Below, piece after piece: positions 1 to 8,494 of a stretch of DNA of 59,302 bases (position 1 is the first letter of the stretch; the number at the start of each line of letters is the position of its first letter). Location of the stretch: NCBI GenBank assembly GCA_037444165.1, contig JBBIMX010000006.1, positions 1-59,302 of the forward strand, in the 5' to 3' direction. Source of the DNA: CALIBK01 sp037444165. Its GTDB lineage: Bacteria; Desulfobacterota; BSN033; UBA1163. Both the position numbers and the translations under genes were made by a program. The notes below the pieces were generated by a model. The model was not told where the DNA came from. It saw nothing but the letters and a program-made list of their open reading frames with translations, and made no database searches.

Positions 1-840
1 ATCTCTTATTCTCTCGCGACCACTACCGATCTGATTGCTATCGAGGCAGGGTTAAAAGGACCCAGAAATACGACAGCCACCGTCTGTTCCTCGAGCTCCG
101 TCTCCATCGGAGTGGCCTACGAGATGATTCAGATGGGTCTGGCAGAGGTGATGGTGACGGGGGGAAGTGATTCCCTCTGTGAAGTCTCCTTTAGTGGATT
201 CAATAGACTAAAATTGATCGACCCTGAAAGTTGCAAGCCTTTTGATAAAAGGAGAAAGGGACTTATCCTCGGAGAAGGGGCAGGGATCTTGATCCTCGAA
301 GATTTGGAGCATGCATTGAGAAGAGGAGCACCTATTCGAGCAGAACTGCTGGGCTATGGAATCTGTGCCGATGCTTATCACTTGACGGCTCCGGAACCCA
401 ATGGGGAAGGGGTAGAGCGAGTGATCCGTTCGGCCTTGGCCCATGCGGGTCTCTCTCCAGAAGAAGTGGATACGATCAATGCTCATGGCACGGCCACCCC
501 TTTCAACGACCTCTCGGAGACCAGAGGAATTAAGAGGGTATTTGGAGAGAGGGCAAAGGAGATCCCGATCAGCGGGATCAAATCCATGATAGGTCACTGT
601 TTAGGGTCTGCTGGAGGAATCGAAGCCGTGGCAACGGTATTGACCATAGAGAGGGGGGTCATCCCTCCTACGATTCATTATGAGGTTCCAGATCCTCTTT
701 GCGATTTGAACTATGTTCCGAATCAATCCATAAAAAGGGAGGTCCGGATAGCCCTCTCAAACTCCTTTGCCTTTGGGGGTAACAATGCCTGCCTGGTATT
801 TGGGAAATATATTTCGAATGGGAAGAGGAGTTTTATATGA
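1..840 (+). CDS. Beta-ketoacyl synthase (FabF/KS-alpha type), 5' end outside the window
   Basis: This is the C-terminal two thirds of a condensing enzyme that elongates an ACP-bound acyl or polyketide chain by decarboxylative Claisen condensation in the cytoplasm. The frame is open from base 1, so the start lies upstream of the window. The catalytic Cys is visible in TVCSSSS (codon at 85-87), and both catalytic histidines are present in NAHGTATPFND and KSMIGHCLGSAG. The stop overlaps the next gene's ATG (ATGA at 837-840), so the two genes are translationally coupled. The partner is a ketosynthase homologue with no catalytic residues, the KS-alpha/KS-beta arrangement of type II polyketide or aryl-polyene systems. 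A primary FabF of fatty acid synthesis is less likely because of that partner and the CrtI and radical SAM neighbours. The family is sure; the product is unknown. Confidence 0.9.
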   Translation: MSYSLATTTDLIAIEAGLKGPRNTTATVCSSSSVSIGVAYEMIQMGLAEVMVTGGSDSLCEVSFSGFNRLKLIDPESCKPFDKRRKGLILGEGAGILILEDLEHALRRGAPIRAELLGYGICADAYHLTAPEPNGEGVERVIRSALAHAGLSPEEVDTINAHGTATPFNDLSETRGIKRVFGERAKEIPISGIKSMIGHCLGSAGGIEAVATVLTIERGVIPPTIHYEVPDPLCDLNYVPNQSIKREVRIALSNSFAFGGNNACLVFGKYISNGKRSFI

Positions 841-2069
841 CAGACAAAGAGGATGAACGGGTCCTCATTACCGGTTTAGGGATTGTGTCCTCTGTCGGAA
901 TTGGTCGAGAAGAGTTCTGGAGGAACTGTCTCTTGGGGATTTCTGGGATTAAACCCATTCAACGGTTTGAGACGAGCTCCTACCGGTCTCAATTAGGGGC
1001 CGAACTTCCAGAGATCGATTTTAAGCAGTGGATCAAACCCTCCAATCTCAGAAGGATGGATCGAATTGGAAAGATCATGGTTTCAGCAGTGAAATTGGCC
1101 CTTGAGGATTCGGGAATGGATCTGTCCAGAGAAGATCCAAATCGGATAGGTATTGCTATCGGAACCGGACTCGGAAGTTCGAATACAGTGGATCTATTTT
1201 TTCGATCCCTGCTCAAGGAAGGCCCGACAGGGGCTCAGCCCCTTCTATTTCAGACTGCCGTTCCAAATGCCATCACCAGTCATTGTGCCATCGAATTCGG
1301 GATCAGAGGAATCAACCTGACTTTCTCTCATAAAGAGGTCTCTTCGGAGATGGCTATAGCCTTCGCCTATCAACAACTCAAAAAGGGAAGGGTTGATATG
1401 ATGTTCGCAGGGGGAGGGGATGAATTGAGCGAACCCCTTTACCATGTTTACTCCAGATTGGGGGCTATCTCCCCTAAGAGGGGAGAAGGGGAGGAAGGGA
1501 TGAGACCCTTTGACCGAAAGAGAAATGGGATAGTCTTGGGAGAGGGAGGGGGAATCCTTGTGCTTGAAAGATGGGGTCATGCGAAGAAGAGGGGGGCAAG
1601 GATTTATGGAGAAATTTGTGGAGTGGGTTGTTCAGGAAGTACTGATGGAGTCCTTCGATATGATCTTAAAGGAGACTCGATTGCCCGAGCGATGGTTCTG
1701 GCGGCGAATGATCTTGAGCAGGTAGATTATATCTCTGCGGCGGCCAACTCCACCCCTGAGCTTGACCGTGCTGAAAGCCTTGCGATCCAGAAAGTGTTCG
1801 GGGAGAGAGTAAGAGGGATCTCCATCAGTAGCCTTAAATCAATGATCGGAGAATTTGATGGGGCTGGAGGGCTGAGGGCCTGTGCCCTGGCCTTAACCCT
1901 TTTTCACAAAATAATTCCTCCCACTCTCGGAACCGTGGATCTTGACCCGCTATGCGAATTGAACGTCATCTTAGAAAAACCGCAGAAGAGGGAGATTCGA
2001 TCCGCCTTGCTCAACGGATGTTCAAACGGAGGTTCGAATCTCTCTCTCTGGTTCAAATCGTGGTCTTAG
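837..2069 (+). CDS. Catalytically dead ketosynthase homologue (KS-beta / chain-length-factor-like)
   Basis: A full-length thiolase-fold ketosynthase of 410 residues that has lost the entire catalytic triad. By eye alignment with the gene upstream, the nucleophile Cys is replaced by Glu (in SHKEVSS), the NAHGTA motif reads SAAANST, and KSMIGH reads KSMIGEFDGAGG, so both histidines are gone. Chain-length factors of type II polyketide synthases also lack the Cys (often Gln there) and act as a structural partner of the active KS. The ATGA overlap with the KS-alpha gene supports a heterodimer. The overall fold is intact (ITGLGIVSSVG at the N-terminus, a C-terminal SNGGSNLSLWF), so this is a functional non-catalytic subunit and not a pseudogene. 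Assignment as KS-beta is inference from the missing residues and the pairing. Confidence 0.82.
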   Translation: MTDKEDERVLITGLGIVSSVGIGREEFWRNCLLGISGIKPIQRFETSSYRSQLGAELPEIDFKQWIKPSNLRRMDRIGKIMVSAVKLALEDSGMDLSREDPNRIGIAIGTGLGSSNTVDLFFRSLLKEGPTGAQPLLFQTAVPNAITSHCAIEFGIRGINLTFSHKEVSSEMAIAFAYQQLKKGRVDMMFAGGGDELSEPLYHVYSRLGAISPKRGEGEEGMRPFDRKRNGIVLGEGGGILVLERWGHAKKRGARIYGEICGVGCSGSTDGVLRYDLKGDSIARAMVLAANDLEQVDYISAAANSTPELDRAESLAIQKVFGERVRGISISSLKSMIGEFDGAGGLRACALALTLFHKIIPPTLGTVDLDPLCELNVILEKPQKREIRSALLNGCSNGGSNLSLWFKSWS

Positions 2070-2134
2070 AATCATACCTCTGAAATGGATTTTTAGTCGA
2101 CTCAAAAAGAGAGGGGTGTTATACTCGTTTTCGG

Positions 2135-3625
2135 ATGAGCGAGTTCGATGTCATTATTATTGGCGCTGGAGTGGGTGGGCTTACTTGTGGTTCTCTCCTC
2201 AGTCAGAAGGGACTAAAAATTTTAATTGTGGAGAAAAATAAAAAAGTGGGAGGATGTTGTTCCTCTTTTGAGAGGGAGGGTTTTTCCTTCGATCTCTCCG
2301 TTCAATCTTTGGGGGAATGCCAGAGAGGAGGAAGGGTCTGGAAACTCTTGGAGAGGTTAGATCTTTTAGATCAGATTCAATTCATCCCTCTTGAGCCGGC
2401 AAGGGAGTATTATTTTCCCGAACGGAGGATCCTTCAATCTTCCAGCCTCGAGAGGCATATCGAAAACCTCTCCAGGCTATATCCCGATGAGAGAAGGGGG
2501 ATTGAAGCCGTTTATCGAACTTTGGATGAGATTTACAGGGAGCTCTCTGAGATTCCTTCTTCAGTGGATTGGTTCGACCCCTCATCGTTTTGTCTTCGTT
2601 TTCCAACCCTCTCGAAATATAAGTGGAAAACCTATCAGGATTTGTTAGATGAATGGATCTCCCATCCCTTCCTCAAGACCCTGCTCTCGATTCGTACCTC
2701 TTACGGTCTCCTCCCCCCAGAGGAGATCTCCGTGATAGGAATGGCGGGTATAGAGATGTCTTATTTTCGTTATGGCGTCTCCTGTATCGAGGGGAAGGTG
2801 GAGAAGTTCCCTCTCCTATTAGAAAAGGCCTTCCTTCAGAATGGAGGAAAGATCCTTAAAGAACATGAGGTCGAACAGATTCTTTTCTCAGATAGGAGGG
2901 CCGTCGGGATAAGATGCAAAGGTGGGGAGGAAATTTCTGCAAGGGCGATCGTTTCAAATATCGATGCCTCTCATACCTTCTTCCACCTCGTAGGTGAGGA
3001 TCGGCTTCCAAGCGGTTTTCTTTCGAAACTGAAAGGGATGAGACCCTCTTTTTCTTATTTTATTCTTTATTTGGGAATAGACGGAGGATTAGAGGAGTTA
3101 CCCGTATCGAATAACGAGATCTTTTTTGATTCTCAACTTTCAAGGGACTATCAGTTTCTCTATCAAAATCGGATTTCTGAGCATCCCTCTTACTATCTTC
3201 TTGCCCCTTCGAAAGTTAATCCATCCCACTCACCAAAAGGAACAAGCACGCTCTGCCTTAGTCTCAAGGTTCCTTATCATCTTGATTCCAATTGGGATCA
3301 AGGACTCAGCGAGCGGCTCTCTCAGTATCTTATCACGAAGGCCTCCTTACTTATTCCAGATCTAAAGAAGAGGATTCTTATCCAGGCAGAGACGACTCCT
3401 AAAACCATTGAGCAATGGACCCGAAATCGATGGGGAGCCGCTTATGGATGGGCTTTGATCCCCAATCAATCTGGGATCTATCGGCTATCGAGAAACACCC
3501 CATTTGAGAATCTCTTTCTTTCTGGGCACTGGACCTCTCCAGGGGGAGGGATTGCGGGGGTCGTTGCTTCCGGGGAGTTCACTGCGAATAGGGTTTTAGA
3601 AAAATTCGAGAGAGGAGAATTTTGA
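2135..3625 (+). CDS. FAD-dependent desaturase/isomerase of the CrtI (phytoene desaturase) superfamily
   Basis: A 496-residue flavoprotein with an N-terminal Rossmann dinucleotide motif (DVIIIGAGVGGLTCGSLL, residues 5-22), the following EKNKKVGGCCSSFEREGFSFD segment typical of CrtI, CrtISO and retinol-saturase-like enzymes, and a C-terminal FAD-binding stretch (NLFLSGHWTSPGGGIAGVVASG). Family members desaturate, saturate or isomerise conjugated polyene chains. It follows the KS pair after 65 bp and ends 1 bp before the lipoprotein gene, so it is probably in the same operon and acts on the KS product. No carotenoid synthase (CrtB) is visible, so a classical carotenoid role is not supported. No strong Shine-Dalgarno sequence precedes the ATG. 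The substrate is unknown. Confidence 0.8.
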   Translation: MSEFDVIIIGAGVGGLTCGSLLSQKGLKILIVEKNKKVGGCCSSFEREGFSFDLSVQSLGECQRGGRVWKLLERLDLLDQIQFIPLEPAREYYFPERRILQSSSLERHIENLSRLYPDERRGIEAVYRTLDEIYRELSEIPSSVDWFDPSSFCLRFPTLSKYKWKTYQDLLDEWISHPFLKTLLSIRTSYGLLPPEEISVIGMAGIEMSYFRYGVSCIEGKVEKFPLLLEKAFLQNGGKILKEHEVEQILFSDRRAVGIRCKGGEEISARAIVSNIDASHTFFHLVGEDRLPSGFLSKLKGMRPSFSYFILYLGIDGGLEELPVSNNEIFFDSQLSRDYQFLYQNRISEHPSYYLLAPSKVNPSHSPKGTSTLCLSLKVPYHLDSNWDQGLSERLSQYLITKASLLIPDLKKRILIQAETTPKTIEQWTRNRWGAAYGWALIPNQSGIYRLSRNTPFENLFLSGHWTSPGGGIAGVVASGEFTANRVLEKFERGEF

Positions 3626-3626
3626 G

Positions 3627-4235
3627 ATGGGCCCTAAAATTTATTTTTTTGTCCTCTGGTTTTTCATCGCTTCTCTTTTCCTCTGGGGATGTCCAAAAAA
3701 AGTGGAGAGGGTTCCGGAGAAGCCTCGTTTTGTAAACCCTCTTTATCAATTCTTAGAGCACTTTTCTTCCGTCGAAACACTCCAGGCAAGGACTTCCATC
3801 CGGATTGATACTATCCGGGATGGGGAGGAGATGAATTTGATTCTCAACGGTTTCCTCCTCTATCAAAAACCCGATAAACTCCGGCTCCTTGGTTATCATC
3901 TCTTGGGAATGGGAGTTTTTGATGCCCTCTATCGAGAGGGAGAGTTCTTCCTTCTGATTCCTCCACAAAAAAAGGCCTATCGAGGAGAGATTTCAAGGTT
4001 GGAGGATTTCCTTCAGAAGGCAAGAGAGATCCGGGTCTCCTCGGAGAAGGTCGGACAAGGTGAGATTCCTGATCGAATCTGGATTGAATGGCCTGAAAAG
4101 GAGACCCGTATAGAGCTGAGATTAAAAGAGGTCGTTCTGAACCCGTTGCTTTCAGAAGATGCCTTCCAGTGGGTCGTTCCGGAAGGGGTGGAGGTTCGTT
4201 CCATTGAGAGATTGATCAAAGGAAAGAGGAGATGA
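3627..4235 (+). CDS. Probable outer-membrane lipoprotein, LolA/LolB-like fold
   Basis: A 202-residue protein with a lipoprotein signal peptide: a hydrophobic stretch at residues 5-21 ends in a lipobox-like LFLWGC, with the Cys at about residue 22. The mature part contains the beta-rich pattern of LolA/LolB-type proteins (LQARTSIRI, then MNLILNGFLLYQKPDKLRLLGY, then REGEFFLLIPPQKKAYRG), which bind hydrophobic ligands in a half-barrel. LolA- or LolB-like genes accompany aryl-polyene and other lipid-like pathways, where they probably carry the product to the outer membrane. It is sandwiched in the operon: it begins 1 bp after the CrtI stop, and its own stop overlaps the radical SAM start (ATGA). 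The fold call rests on pattern recognition only; the lipoprotein nature is the better supported part. Confidence 0.65.
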   Translation: MGPKIYFFVLWFFIASLFLWGCPKKVERVPEKPRFVNPLYQFLEHFSSVETLQARTSIRIDTIRDGEEMNLILNGFLLYQKPDKLRLLGYHLLGMGVFDALYREGEFFLLIPPQKKAYRGEISRLEDFLQKAREIRVSSEKVGQGEIPDRIWIEWPEKETRIELRLKEVVLNPLLSEDAFQWVVPEGVEVRSIERLIKGKRR

Positions 4236-5563
4236 AAGTTGCCATTATTGTTCCCCGATGGCCTAAAGAGAGTTTCTGGGATGTGATTACCTTTAAATTT
4301 CCTCTCCTCTCCACTTCCTTGCTGGCCAGTCTCACCCCTTCTCCTCATGAGGTAAAGATCGTCGATGAAAGTCTCTCCGAAATCGATTTCGAGGAGGAGG
4401 TCGATTTAGTGGCCATCACTGCAATTACTCCTCTGGCCCGAAGGGCTTATGAGATTGGAGATCGATTTAGGGAAAGGGGTGTGAAGGTGGTGATCGGAGG
4501 GGTTCATGCCACCTGGCTTCCCCATGAGGCCAAGGCTCATGCCGATGCAGTGGCGATTGGAGAGGCTGATGAAACCTGGCCCCAGATTCTCAGGGATGCT
4601 CAAAAAGGAGAGCTAAAACCTTTCTACCGTCAAGAAGAAAGAACGAATCTCGCACGACTTCCCATTCCAAGAAGAGACCTTCTGCCTCGGAAAGGTTACC
4701 TCTTCCATAATTTGATTCAAACCACCCGAGGGTGTCCTTATGATTGTGAGTTCTGTTCGGTAACGGCCCTTCACGGAATGACCTATCGGATGAGACCCAT
4801 CGAAGAGGTGGAAAAGGAGATTCAGTCCCTGGAGCATTCGAAGGCCTATATCTTCTTTGTGGATGACAATATTGTCGGGAATCTTGCCTATGCCAAAGCC
4901 CTTCTCACCATGCTTTCCCATTATCGATTGCGGTGGGTGAGTCAGGGACCCATCCATATTTCGGAAAATGAAGAGATCCTTTCCCTTCTTGCCAAGGCTG
5001 GATGTCATGGCCTTTTTATTGGATTTGAAAGCTTAAGGGAAGAGAATCTTCGCCTTATGGGTAAGAGGATAAATCGAATCAAGACCTATGAGGAAGCCAT
5101 ACGGAGACTTCACGAGTCTGGGATTGGAGTCTACGGCTCTTTCGTTTTTGGTTACGACTATGACGACCCATCCGTTTTTGATGAGTTTTTGGAGTTTGCC
5201 GAACGAAACAGGATCGAAGGGGCCTTCCTTCCCATCCTTACCCCTTTCCCCGGGACACGGATTTATAAACGATTAAAAGAAGAGGGAAGGATCCTTACAG
5301 AGGATTGGTCGAAATATGATATGGCCACTGTGGTCTTTCGGCCCAGACGAATGACTCGGGAAGAACTCCAGGAGGGTTTCTGGAAGGTGAATCGGTCCTT
5401 CTATTGTATCCCTTCGATATTTAAACGACTCTTCCATCCCTTCCATTTCAATCGGCGTCTGATCATCTTCGGCCCGATGAATTTTGGTCTCTGGCAGGCC
5501 GTCAAAAAATCCGAAAGATATTTCAGGAAATGGGATCACACTCTCGCTGAGAGTCCCCTATGA
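4232..5563 (+). CDS. B12-binding-domain radical SAM protein
   Basis: A 443-residue protein with an N-terminal cobalamin-binding Rossmann-like domain (about residues 1-135; ending in VVIGGVHATWLPHEAKAHADAVAIGEAD) followed by a radical SAM TIM barrel. The [4Fe-4S]-SAM motif is CPYDCEFC with Cys168, Cys172 and Cys175 (CxxxCxxC). The layout matches class B radical SAM enzymes, which include methyltransferases and enzymes acting on lipids, hopanoids, bacteriochlorophylls and natural products. The start overlaps the lipoprotein stop, so it is the last gene of the visible operon. The stop lies 5 bp from the convergent PerR gene. Substrate unknown; modification of the KS-derived chain is a reasonable inference from the operon. 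The B12 domain lacks the DxHxxG motif often seen in methionine-synthase-type domains, as is common in this class. Confidence 0.85.
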   Translation: MKVAIIVPRWPKESFWDVITFKFPLLSTSLLASLTPSPHEVKIVDESLSEIDFEEEVDLVAITAITPLARRAYEIGDRFRERGVKVVIGGVHATWLPHEAKAHADAVAIGEADETWPQILRDAQKGELKPFYRQEERTNLARLPIPRRDLLPRKGYLFHNLIQTTRGCPYDCEFCSVTALHGMTYRMRPIEEVEKEIQSLEHSKAYIFFVDDNIVGNLAYAKALLTMLSHYRLRWVSQGPIHISENEEILSLLAKAGCHGLFIGFESLREENLRLMGKRINRIKTYEEAIRRLHESGIGVYGSFVFGYDYDDPSVFDEFLEFAERNRIEGAFLPILTPFPGTRIYKRLKEEGRILTEDWSKYDMATVVFRPRRMTREELQEGFWKVNRSFYCIPSIFKRLFHPFHFNRRLIIFGPMNFGLWQAVKKSERYFRKWDHTLAESPL

Positions 5564-5567
5564 AAAA

Positions 5568-5994
5568 TCACACACCCTTTTGGCAGCGGTTACAAATTCC
5601 TTCTATGACCACTGNNNNNNNNNNNNNNTTCTTTTGGGCTGTCTAACTGGTCGTATTTTTTATGGTAAAAGTCGATCATGGCGCCACATTCTATACAACG
5701 AAAATGATGGTGTCGTTCGGTATTTGGATCAAATCTTCTTACGTCCCCAGAACCCTCAACGATTTGGATGAGGCCTAATTCTGCAAAAGTGAGAAGGGTT
5801 CTGTTCACCGTATCAAAAGAGATGTTAGGGAGTATCCCCTTTACCGTTTTATAAATGGATTCGGCAGAAGGATGGTCGGAGGAATTTAAGACTTCCTTAT
5901 AGATGGCCATCCGTTGTGGCGTAATTTTTAAACCAGAGGCTTTGCACTTCTTTACCAGATCATCCAAATTTCTCTTTCCCATTGACTTTTTCAT
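5568..5994 (-). CDS. perR: PerR-type Fur-family peroxide regulator, interrupted by an assembly gap
   Basis: A Fur-superfamily metalloregulator: a winged-helix domain (KITPQRMAIYKEVLNSSDHPSAESIYKTV) and a dimer/metal domain with FDPNTERHHHFRCIECGAMIDF. The Asp of the FDP segment, spaced like B. subtilis PerR Asp85, and the HHH group argue for PerR over Fur. Its product would repress the divergent katG and derepress it on peroxide oxidation of the metal-site histidines. The 14 Ns at 5615-5628 break the reading frame. Beyond the gap, in another frame, the minus strand reads VVIEGICNRCQKGV-stop (5612 down to 5568), exactly the C-terminal CxxC structural-zinc motif expected. So the gene is probably intact and the gap length is wrong (not compatible with 14 nt in frame). 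The 134-residue translation that ends in SGHRRNL is an artefact of the gap. Confidence 0.82.
5615..5628. other. Assembly gap (14 Ns)
   Basis: A run of 14 undetermined bases inside the PerR gene. From the PerR start at 5994 to the in-character stop at 5568-5570 is 427 bases, so the real gap must be 1 modulo 3. Comparison with usual PerR spacing between the first CxxC and the terminal CxxC suggests that several more residues than four or five are missing. Confidence 0.98.
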
Positions 5995-6011
5995 TTTGAT
6001 ATTTTACTAAT

Positions 6012-6026
6012 TAGTAATAATTATTA
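6012..6026. promoter_or_regulatory. PerR/Fur-like operator
   Basis: TAGTAAT-A-ATTATTA is a 7-1-7 inverted repeat close to the PerR box consensus (TTATAAT-N-ATTATAA). It sits 18 bp upstream of the perR start and 82 bp upstream of the katG start in their shared divergent promoter region, where it could control both genes. The flanks are also rich in the same dyad (TACTAATTAGTA at 6005-6016). Assigned from sequence and position; no binding data. Confidence 0.65.
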
Positions 6027-6107
6027 TTTCGTTAGATATCTGATTAAAGTTTAGCATGTTGAAGGTTTGATTACAAGTCTGAACAACCCAATTTAAGGAG
6101 GTGGGTT

Positions 6108-8282
6108 ATGGAAGAAAAGAGTGGAAATATAAAAAAGAGATGGATTACCGATTGGTGGCCCAATCGACTCAATCTGAAGGTTTTGAGGCAGAACTGTTCC
6201 CATTCTAATCCCTATGGGACGGATTACCACTATCCGAAAGAGTTTGAGAGTTTGAATCTTTCTGAAGTCAAAAGAGACCTGAAGGAACTTATGACCAATT
6301 CACAGGATTGGTGGCCTGCTGACTTTGGTCATTACGGACCATTATTTATCCGTTTGGCCTGGCACAGTGCTGGAAGTTACAGGATTTATGATGGACGTGG
6401 TGGAGCAAGAACAGGGGATCTTCGTTTTCCTCCAAGAATTGACTGGCCAGATAACATTAGCCTGGATAAGGCCATTCGTCTTCTCTGGCCTATCAAACAA
6501 AAATATGGTCGCAAGCTTTCCTGGGCGGATCTGATTATTTTGGCCGGCAATGTGGCTCTGGAATCGATGGGGGTTAAGACCATTGGTTTTGGAGGTGGAA
6601 GAGAAGATATATGGGAGCCCGATGAAGGCACGGACTGGGGTCCTGAGCAAGAGATGCTCTCTGGGAAAGGACGCTTCAAAGAAGGGGAGCTCGAAAAACC
6701 CTTTGCAGCTACAGAGATGGGTTTGATTTATGTAAACCCGGAAGGTCCGGAAGGGAATCCTGACCCGGTGGCTTCGGCCAAACAGATTCGAGAGGCCTTC
6801 ACCCGTATGGGGATGAATGATGAGGAGACAGTGGCTTTAGTGGCGGGTGGACATGCCTTTGGAAAGTGTCATGGTGCCTCCCCGGATACATACGTAGGCC
6901 CTGATCCTGATTCCTCTCCTGTGGAACAGCAAGGTCTTGGATGGAAAAGTAGCTACAAAAGTGGGAAGGGCCCGGATACCTTTACTTCTGGTTTCGAACT
7001 TACCTGGTCCTCCACCCCTACGAAATTTGGCATCACCTACCTTCAATTTTTATTTCATTATGAATGGGAATTGACCAAAAGCCCTGCGGGGAAGCATCAG
7101 TGGGTAGCAAAAAATGCCCCCGCTTTCATTCCAGATGCCCATGACCCTAACAAAAAACATCCACCCATGATGCTTACGGCTGATCTGGCCTTCAGATTTG
7201 ATCCAGAATATTCTCGCATTGCAAGGCGTTTTCTTCAGAATCCAAAGGAATTTGAAGAGGCCTTTGCAAAGGCTTGGTTTAAACTCGTTCATCGTGATCT
7301 GGGTCCTCGGGATTGCTATTTTGGACCCGAAGTTCCTGATCAAATCTTTATCTGGCAGGATCCCTTGCCAAAACGGGACTACGAATTGATCGATGAAACG
7401 GATATTCAATGGCTCAAAGAGAAAATTTTGGCTTCGGGGTTAAGTGTTTCCCAATTGGTTTATACTGCCTGGTCTTCAGCTTCCACTTATCGTGATTCGG
7501 ACAGACGGGGTGGCGCCAATGGCGCTCGAATTCGTCTTTTACCTCAAAAAGACTGGGAGGTCAATCATCCCGAAGAGTTAGCTAAAATTCTCTCTATCTA
7601 TGAAAAGATTCAGCAAGAATTTAATGCTAAGCAGAGAAATGGGAAGAAAGTTTCTATCGCAGATTTGATCGTTCTTGGAGGATGCGCCGCTATTGAACTT
7701 GCAGCCAAAAAAGCGGGATACGAGGTCACCGTTCCCTTTACACCTGGAAGAGTGGATGCAACCCAGGAGCAAACGGATATCGCCTTTTATTCTGCTATGG
7801 AACCCTTAGCGGATGGATTCAGAAATTATCTCAAGGATTCAGGAAGATACCTTCCAGAATACCTGTTGGTGGATAAGGCACAGCTTCTTTGTCTTACGGT
7901 TCCCGAATTGACCGTTCTGGTAGGAGGGCTCAGGGTATTGGGAGCGACTTATCGTTATTCTAAAGCAGGTGTATTGACGGAAACCCCTGGCATCCTGACC
8001 AATGATTTTTTTGTGAATCTTTTGGATATGGGAATAGAATGGCAACCCGCTGACGGCCACTCCTATCTCTTCAAGGGCTATAACAGAAAAACAGGCGAAA
8101 TGAAATGGACCGCGACAAGGGTGGATTTGATTGTTGGACATCACAATGAATTGAGAGCCGTTGCGGAAGTATACGGGGCCTCCGATGGCAGAGAAAAATT
8201 CATAAAAGATTTCCTAAAAGCCTGGGATAAGGTCATGACCCTCGACCGCTTTGACCTGAAGGGGAAAAGAGAGTCATTTTAA
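6108..8282 (+). CDS. katG: Catalase-peroxidase
   Basis: A 724-residue bifunctional heme catalase-peroxidase, within the usual 720-740 range. The distal motif RLAWHSAGSYR holds Trp85 and His86, and the proximal heme ligand is His249 in ALVAGGHAFGKCHG. A duplicated C-terminal peroxidase-like domain follows from about residue 420 (TAWSSASTYRDSDRRGGANG), as in all KatG. It removes hydrogen peroxide in the cytoplasm. A strong Shine-Dalgarno (AAGGAGGTG) lies just before the ATG. It diverges from a PerR-type repressor with a PerR-like box between them, so peroxide induction is likely. No signal peptide is visible. In an otherwise strictly anaerobic gene set it points to occasional oxygen exposure. 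The tautomerase gene follows after 14 bp and is probably co-transcribed. Confidence 0.97.
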   Translation: MEEKSGNIKKRWITDWWPNRLNLKVLRQNCSHSNPYGTDYHYPKEFESLNLSEVKRDLKELMTNSQDWWPADFGHYGPLFIRLAWHSAGSYRIYDGRGGARTGDLRFPPRIDWPDNISLDKAIRLLWPIKQKYGRKLSWADLIILAGNVALESMGVKTIGFGGGREDIWEPDEGTDWGPEQEMLSGKGRFKEGELEKPFAATEMGLIYVNPEGPEGNPDPVASAKQIREAFTRMGMNDEETVALVAGGHAFGKCHGASPDTYVGPDPDSSPVEQQGLGWKSSYKSGKGPDTFTSGFELTWSSTPTKFGITYLQFLFHYEWELTKSPAGKHQWVAKNAPAFIPDAHDPNKKHPPMMLTADLAFRFDPEYSRIARRFLQNPKEFEEAFAKAWFKLVHRDLGPRDCYFGPEVPDQIFIWQDPLPKRDYELIDETDIQWLKEKILASGLSVSQLVYTAWSSASTYRDSDRRGGANGARIRLLPQKDWEVNHPEELAKILSIYEKIQQEFNAKQRNGKKVSIADLIVLGGCAAIELAAKKAGYEVTVPFTPGRVDATQEQTDIAFYSAMEPLADGFRNYLKDSGRYLPEYLLVDKAQLLCLTVPELTVLVGGLRVLGATYRYSKAGVLTETPGILTNDFFVNLLDMGIEWQPADGHSYLFKGYNRKTGEMKWTATRVDLIVGHHNELRAVAEVYGASDGREKFIKDFLKAWDKVMTLDRFDLKGKRESF

Positions 8283-8296
8283 TCAAGGAGGGAGTT

Positions 8297-8494
8297 ATGC
8301 CAACCATATTTTTTTATGGTCCAAAACTGGAAAAGGAGAAGAGAAAGGAGATGATCAGAGCGTTTACTGAAACGGCAAGCCGGCTCACGGGGATAGAGAA
8401 ATCTGCTTTTGTAGTTTATTTAAGGGAGTCCACTCCAGAGGAGGTTGGAGTAGGGGGGGAACTCCTCGAGGATGTCCTAAAGAGAAGGGGTTAA
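8297..8494 (+). CDS. Small 4-oxalocrotonate tautomerase-family protein
   Basis: A 65-residue protein, the size of a 4-oxalocrotonate tautomerase monomer. It begins Met-Pro, so removal of Met would expose the catalytic N-terminal Pro1 of this superfamily, followed by the beta strand PTIFFYGP and helix KEKRKEMIRAFTETASRL. Superfamily members tautomerise keto-enol acids or dehalogenate small substrates as hexamers; the specific substrate here is unknown. It has an AAGGAGGGAG ribosome site and starts 14 bp after katG, so it is probably co-expressed with it, although a chemical link between the two is not obvious. Its last 18 bp overlap the convergent DnaJ-like gene. The Arg residues of the classical active site cannot be placed with certainty by eye. 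Confidence 0.75.
   Translation: MPTIFFYGPKLEKEKRKEMIRAFTETASRLTGIEKSAFVVYLRESTPEEVGVGGELLEDVLKRRG

Noticed and set aside
5560..5614. Start of a truncated gene after the radical SAM gene
   Set aside because: The same bases encode the PerR C-terminus on the minus strand with its zinc motif, which fits much better.
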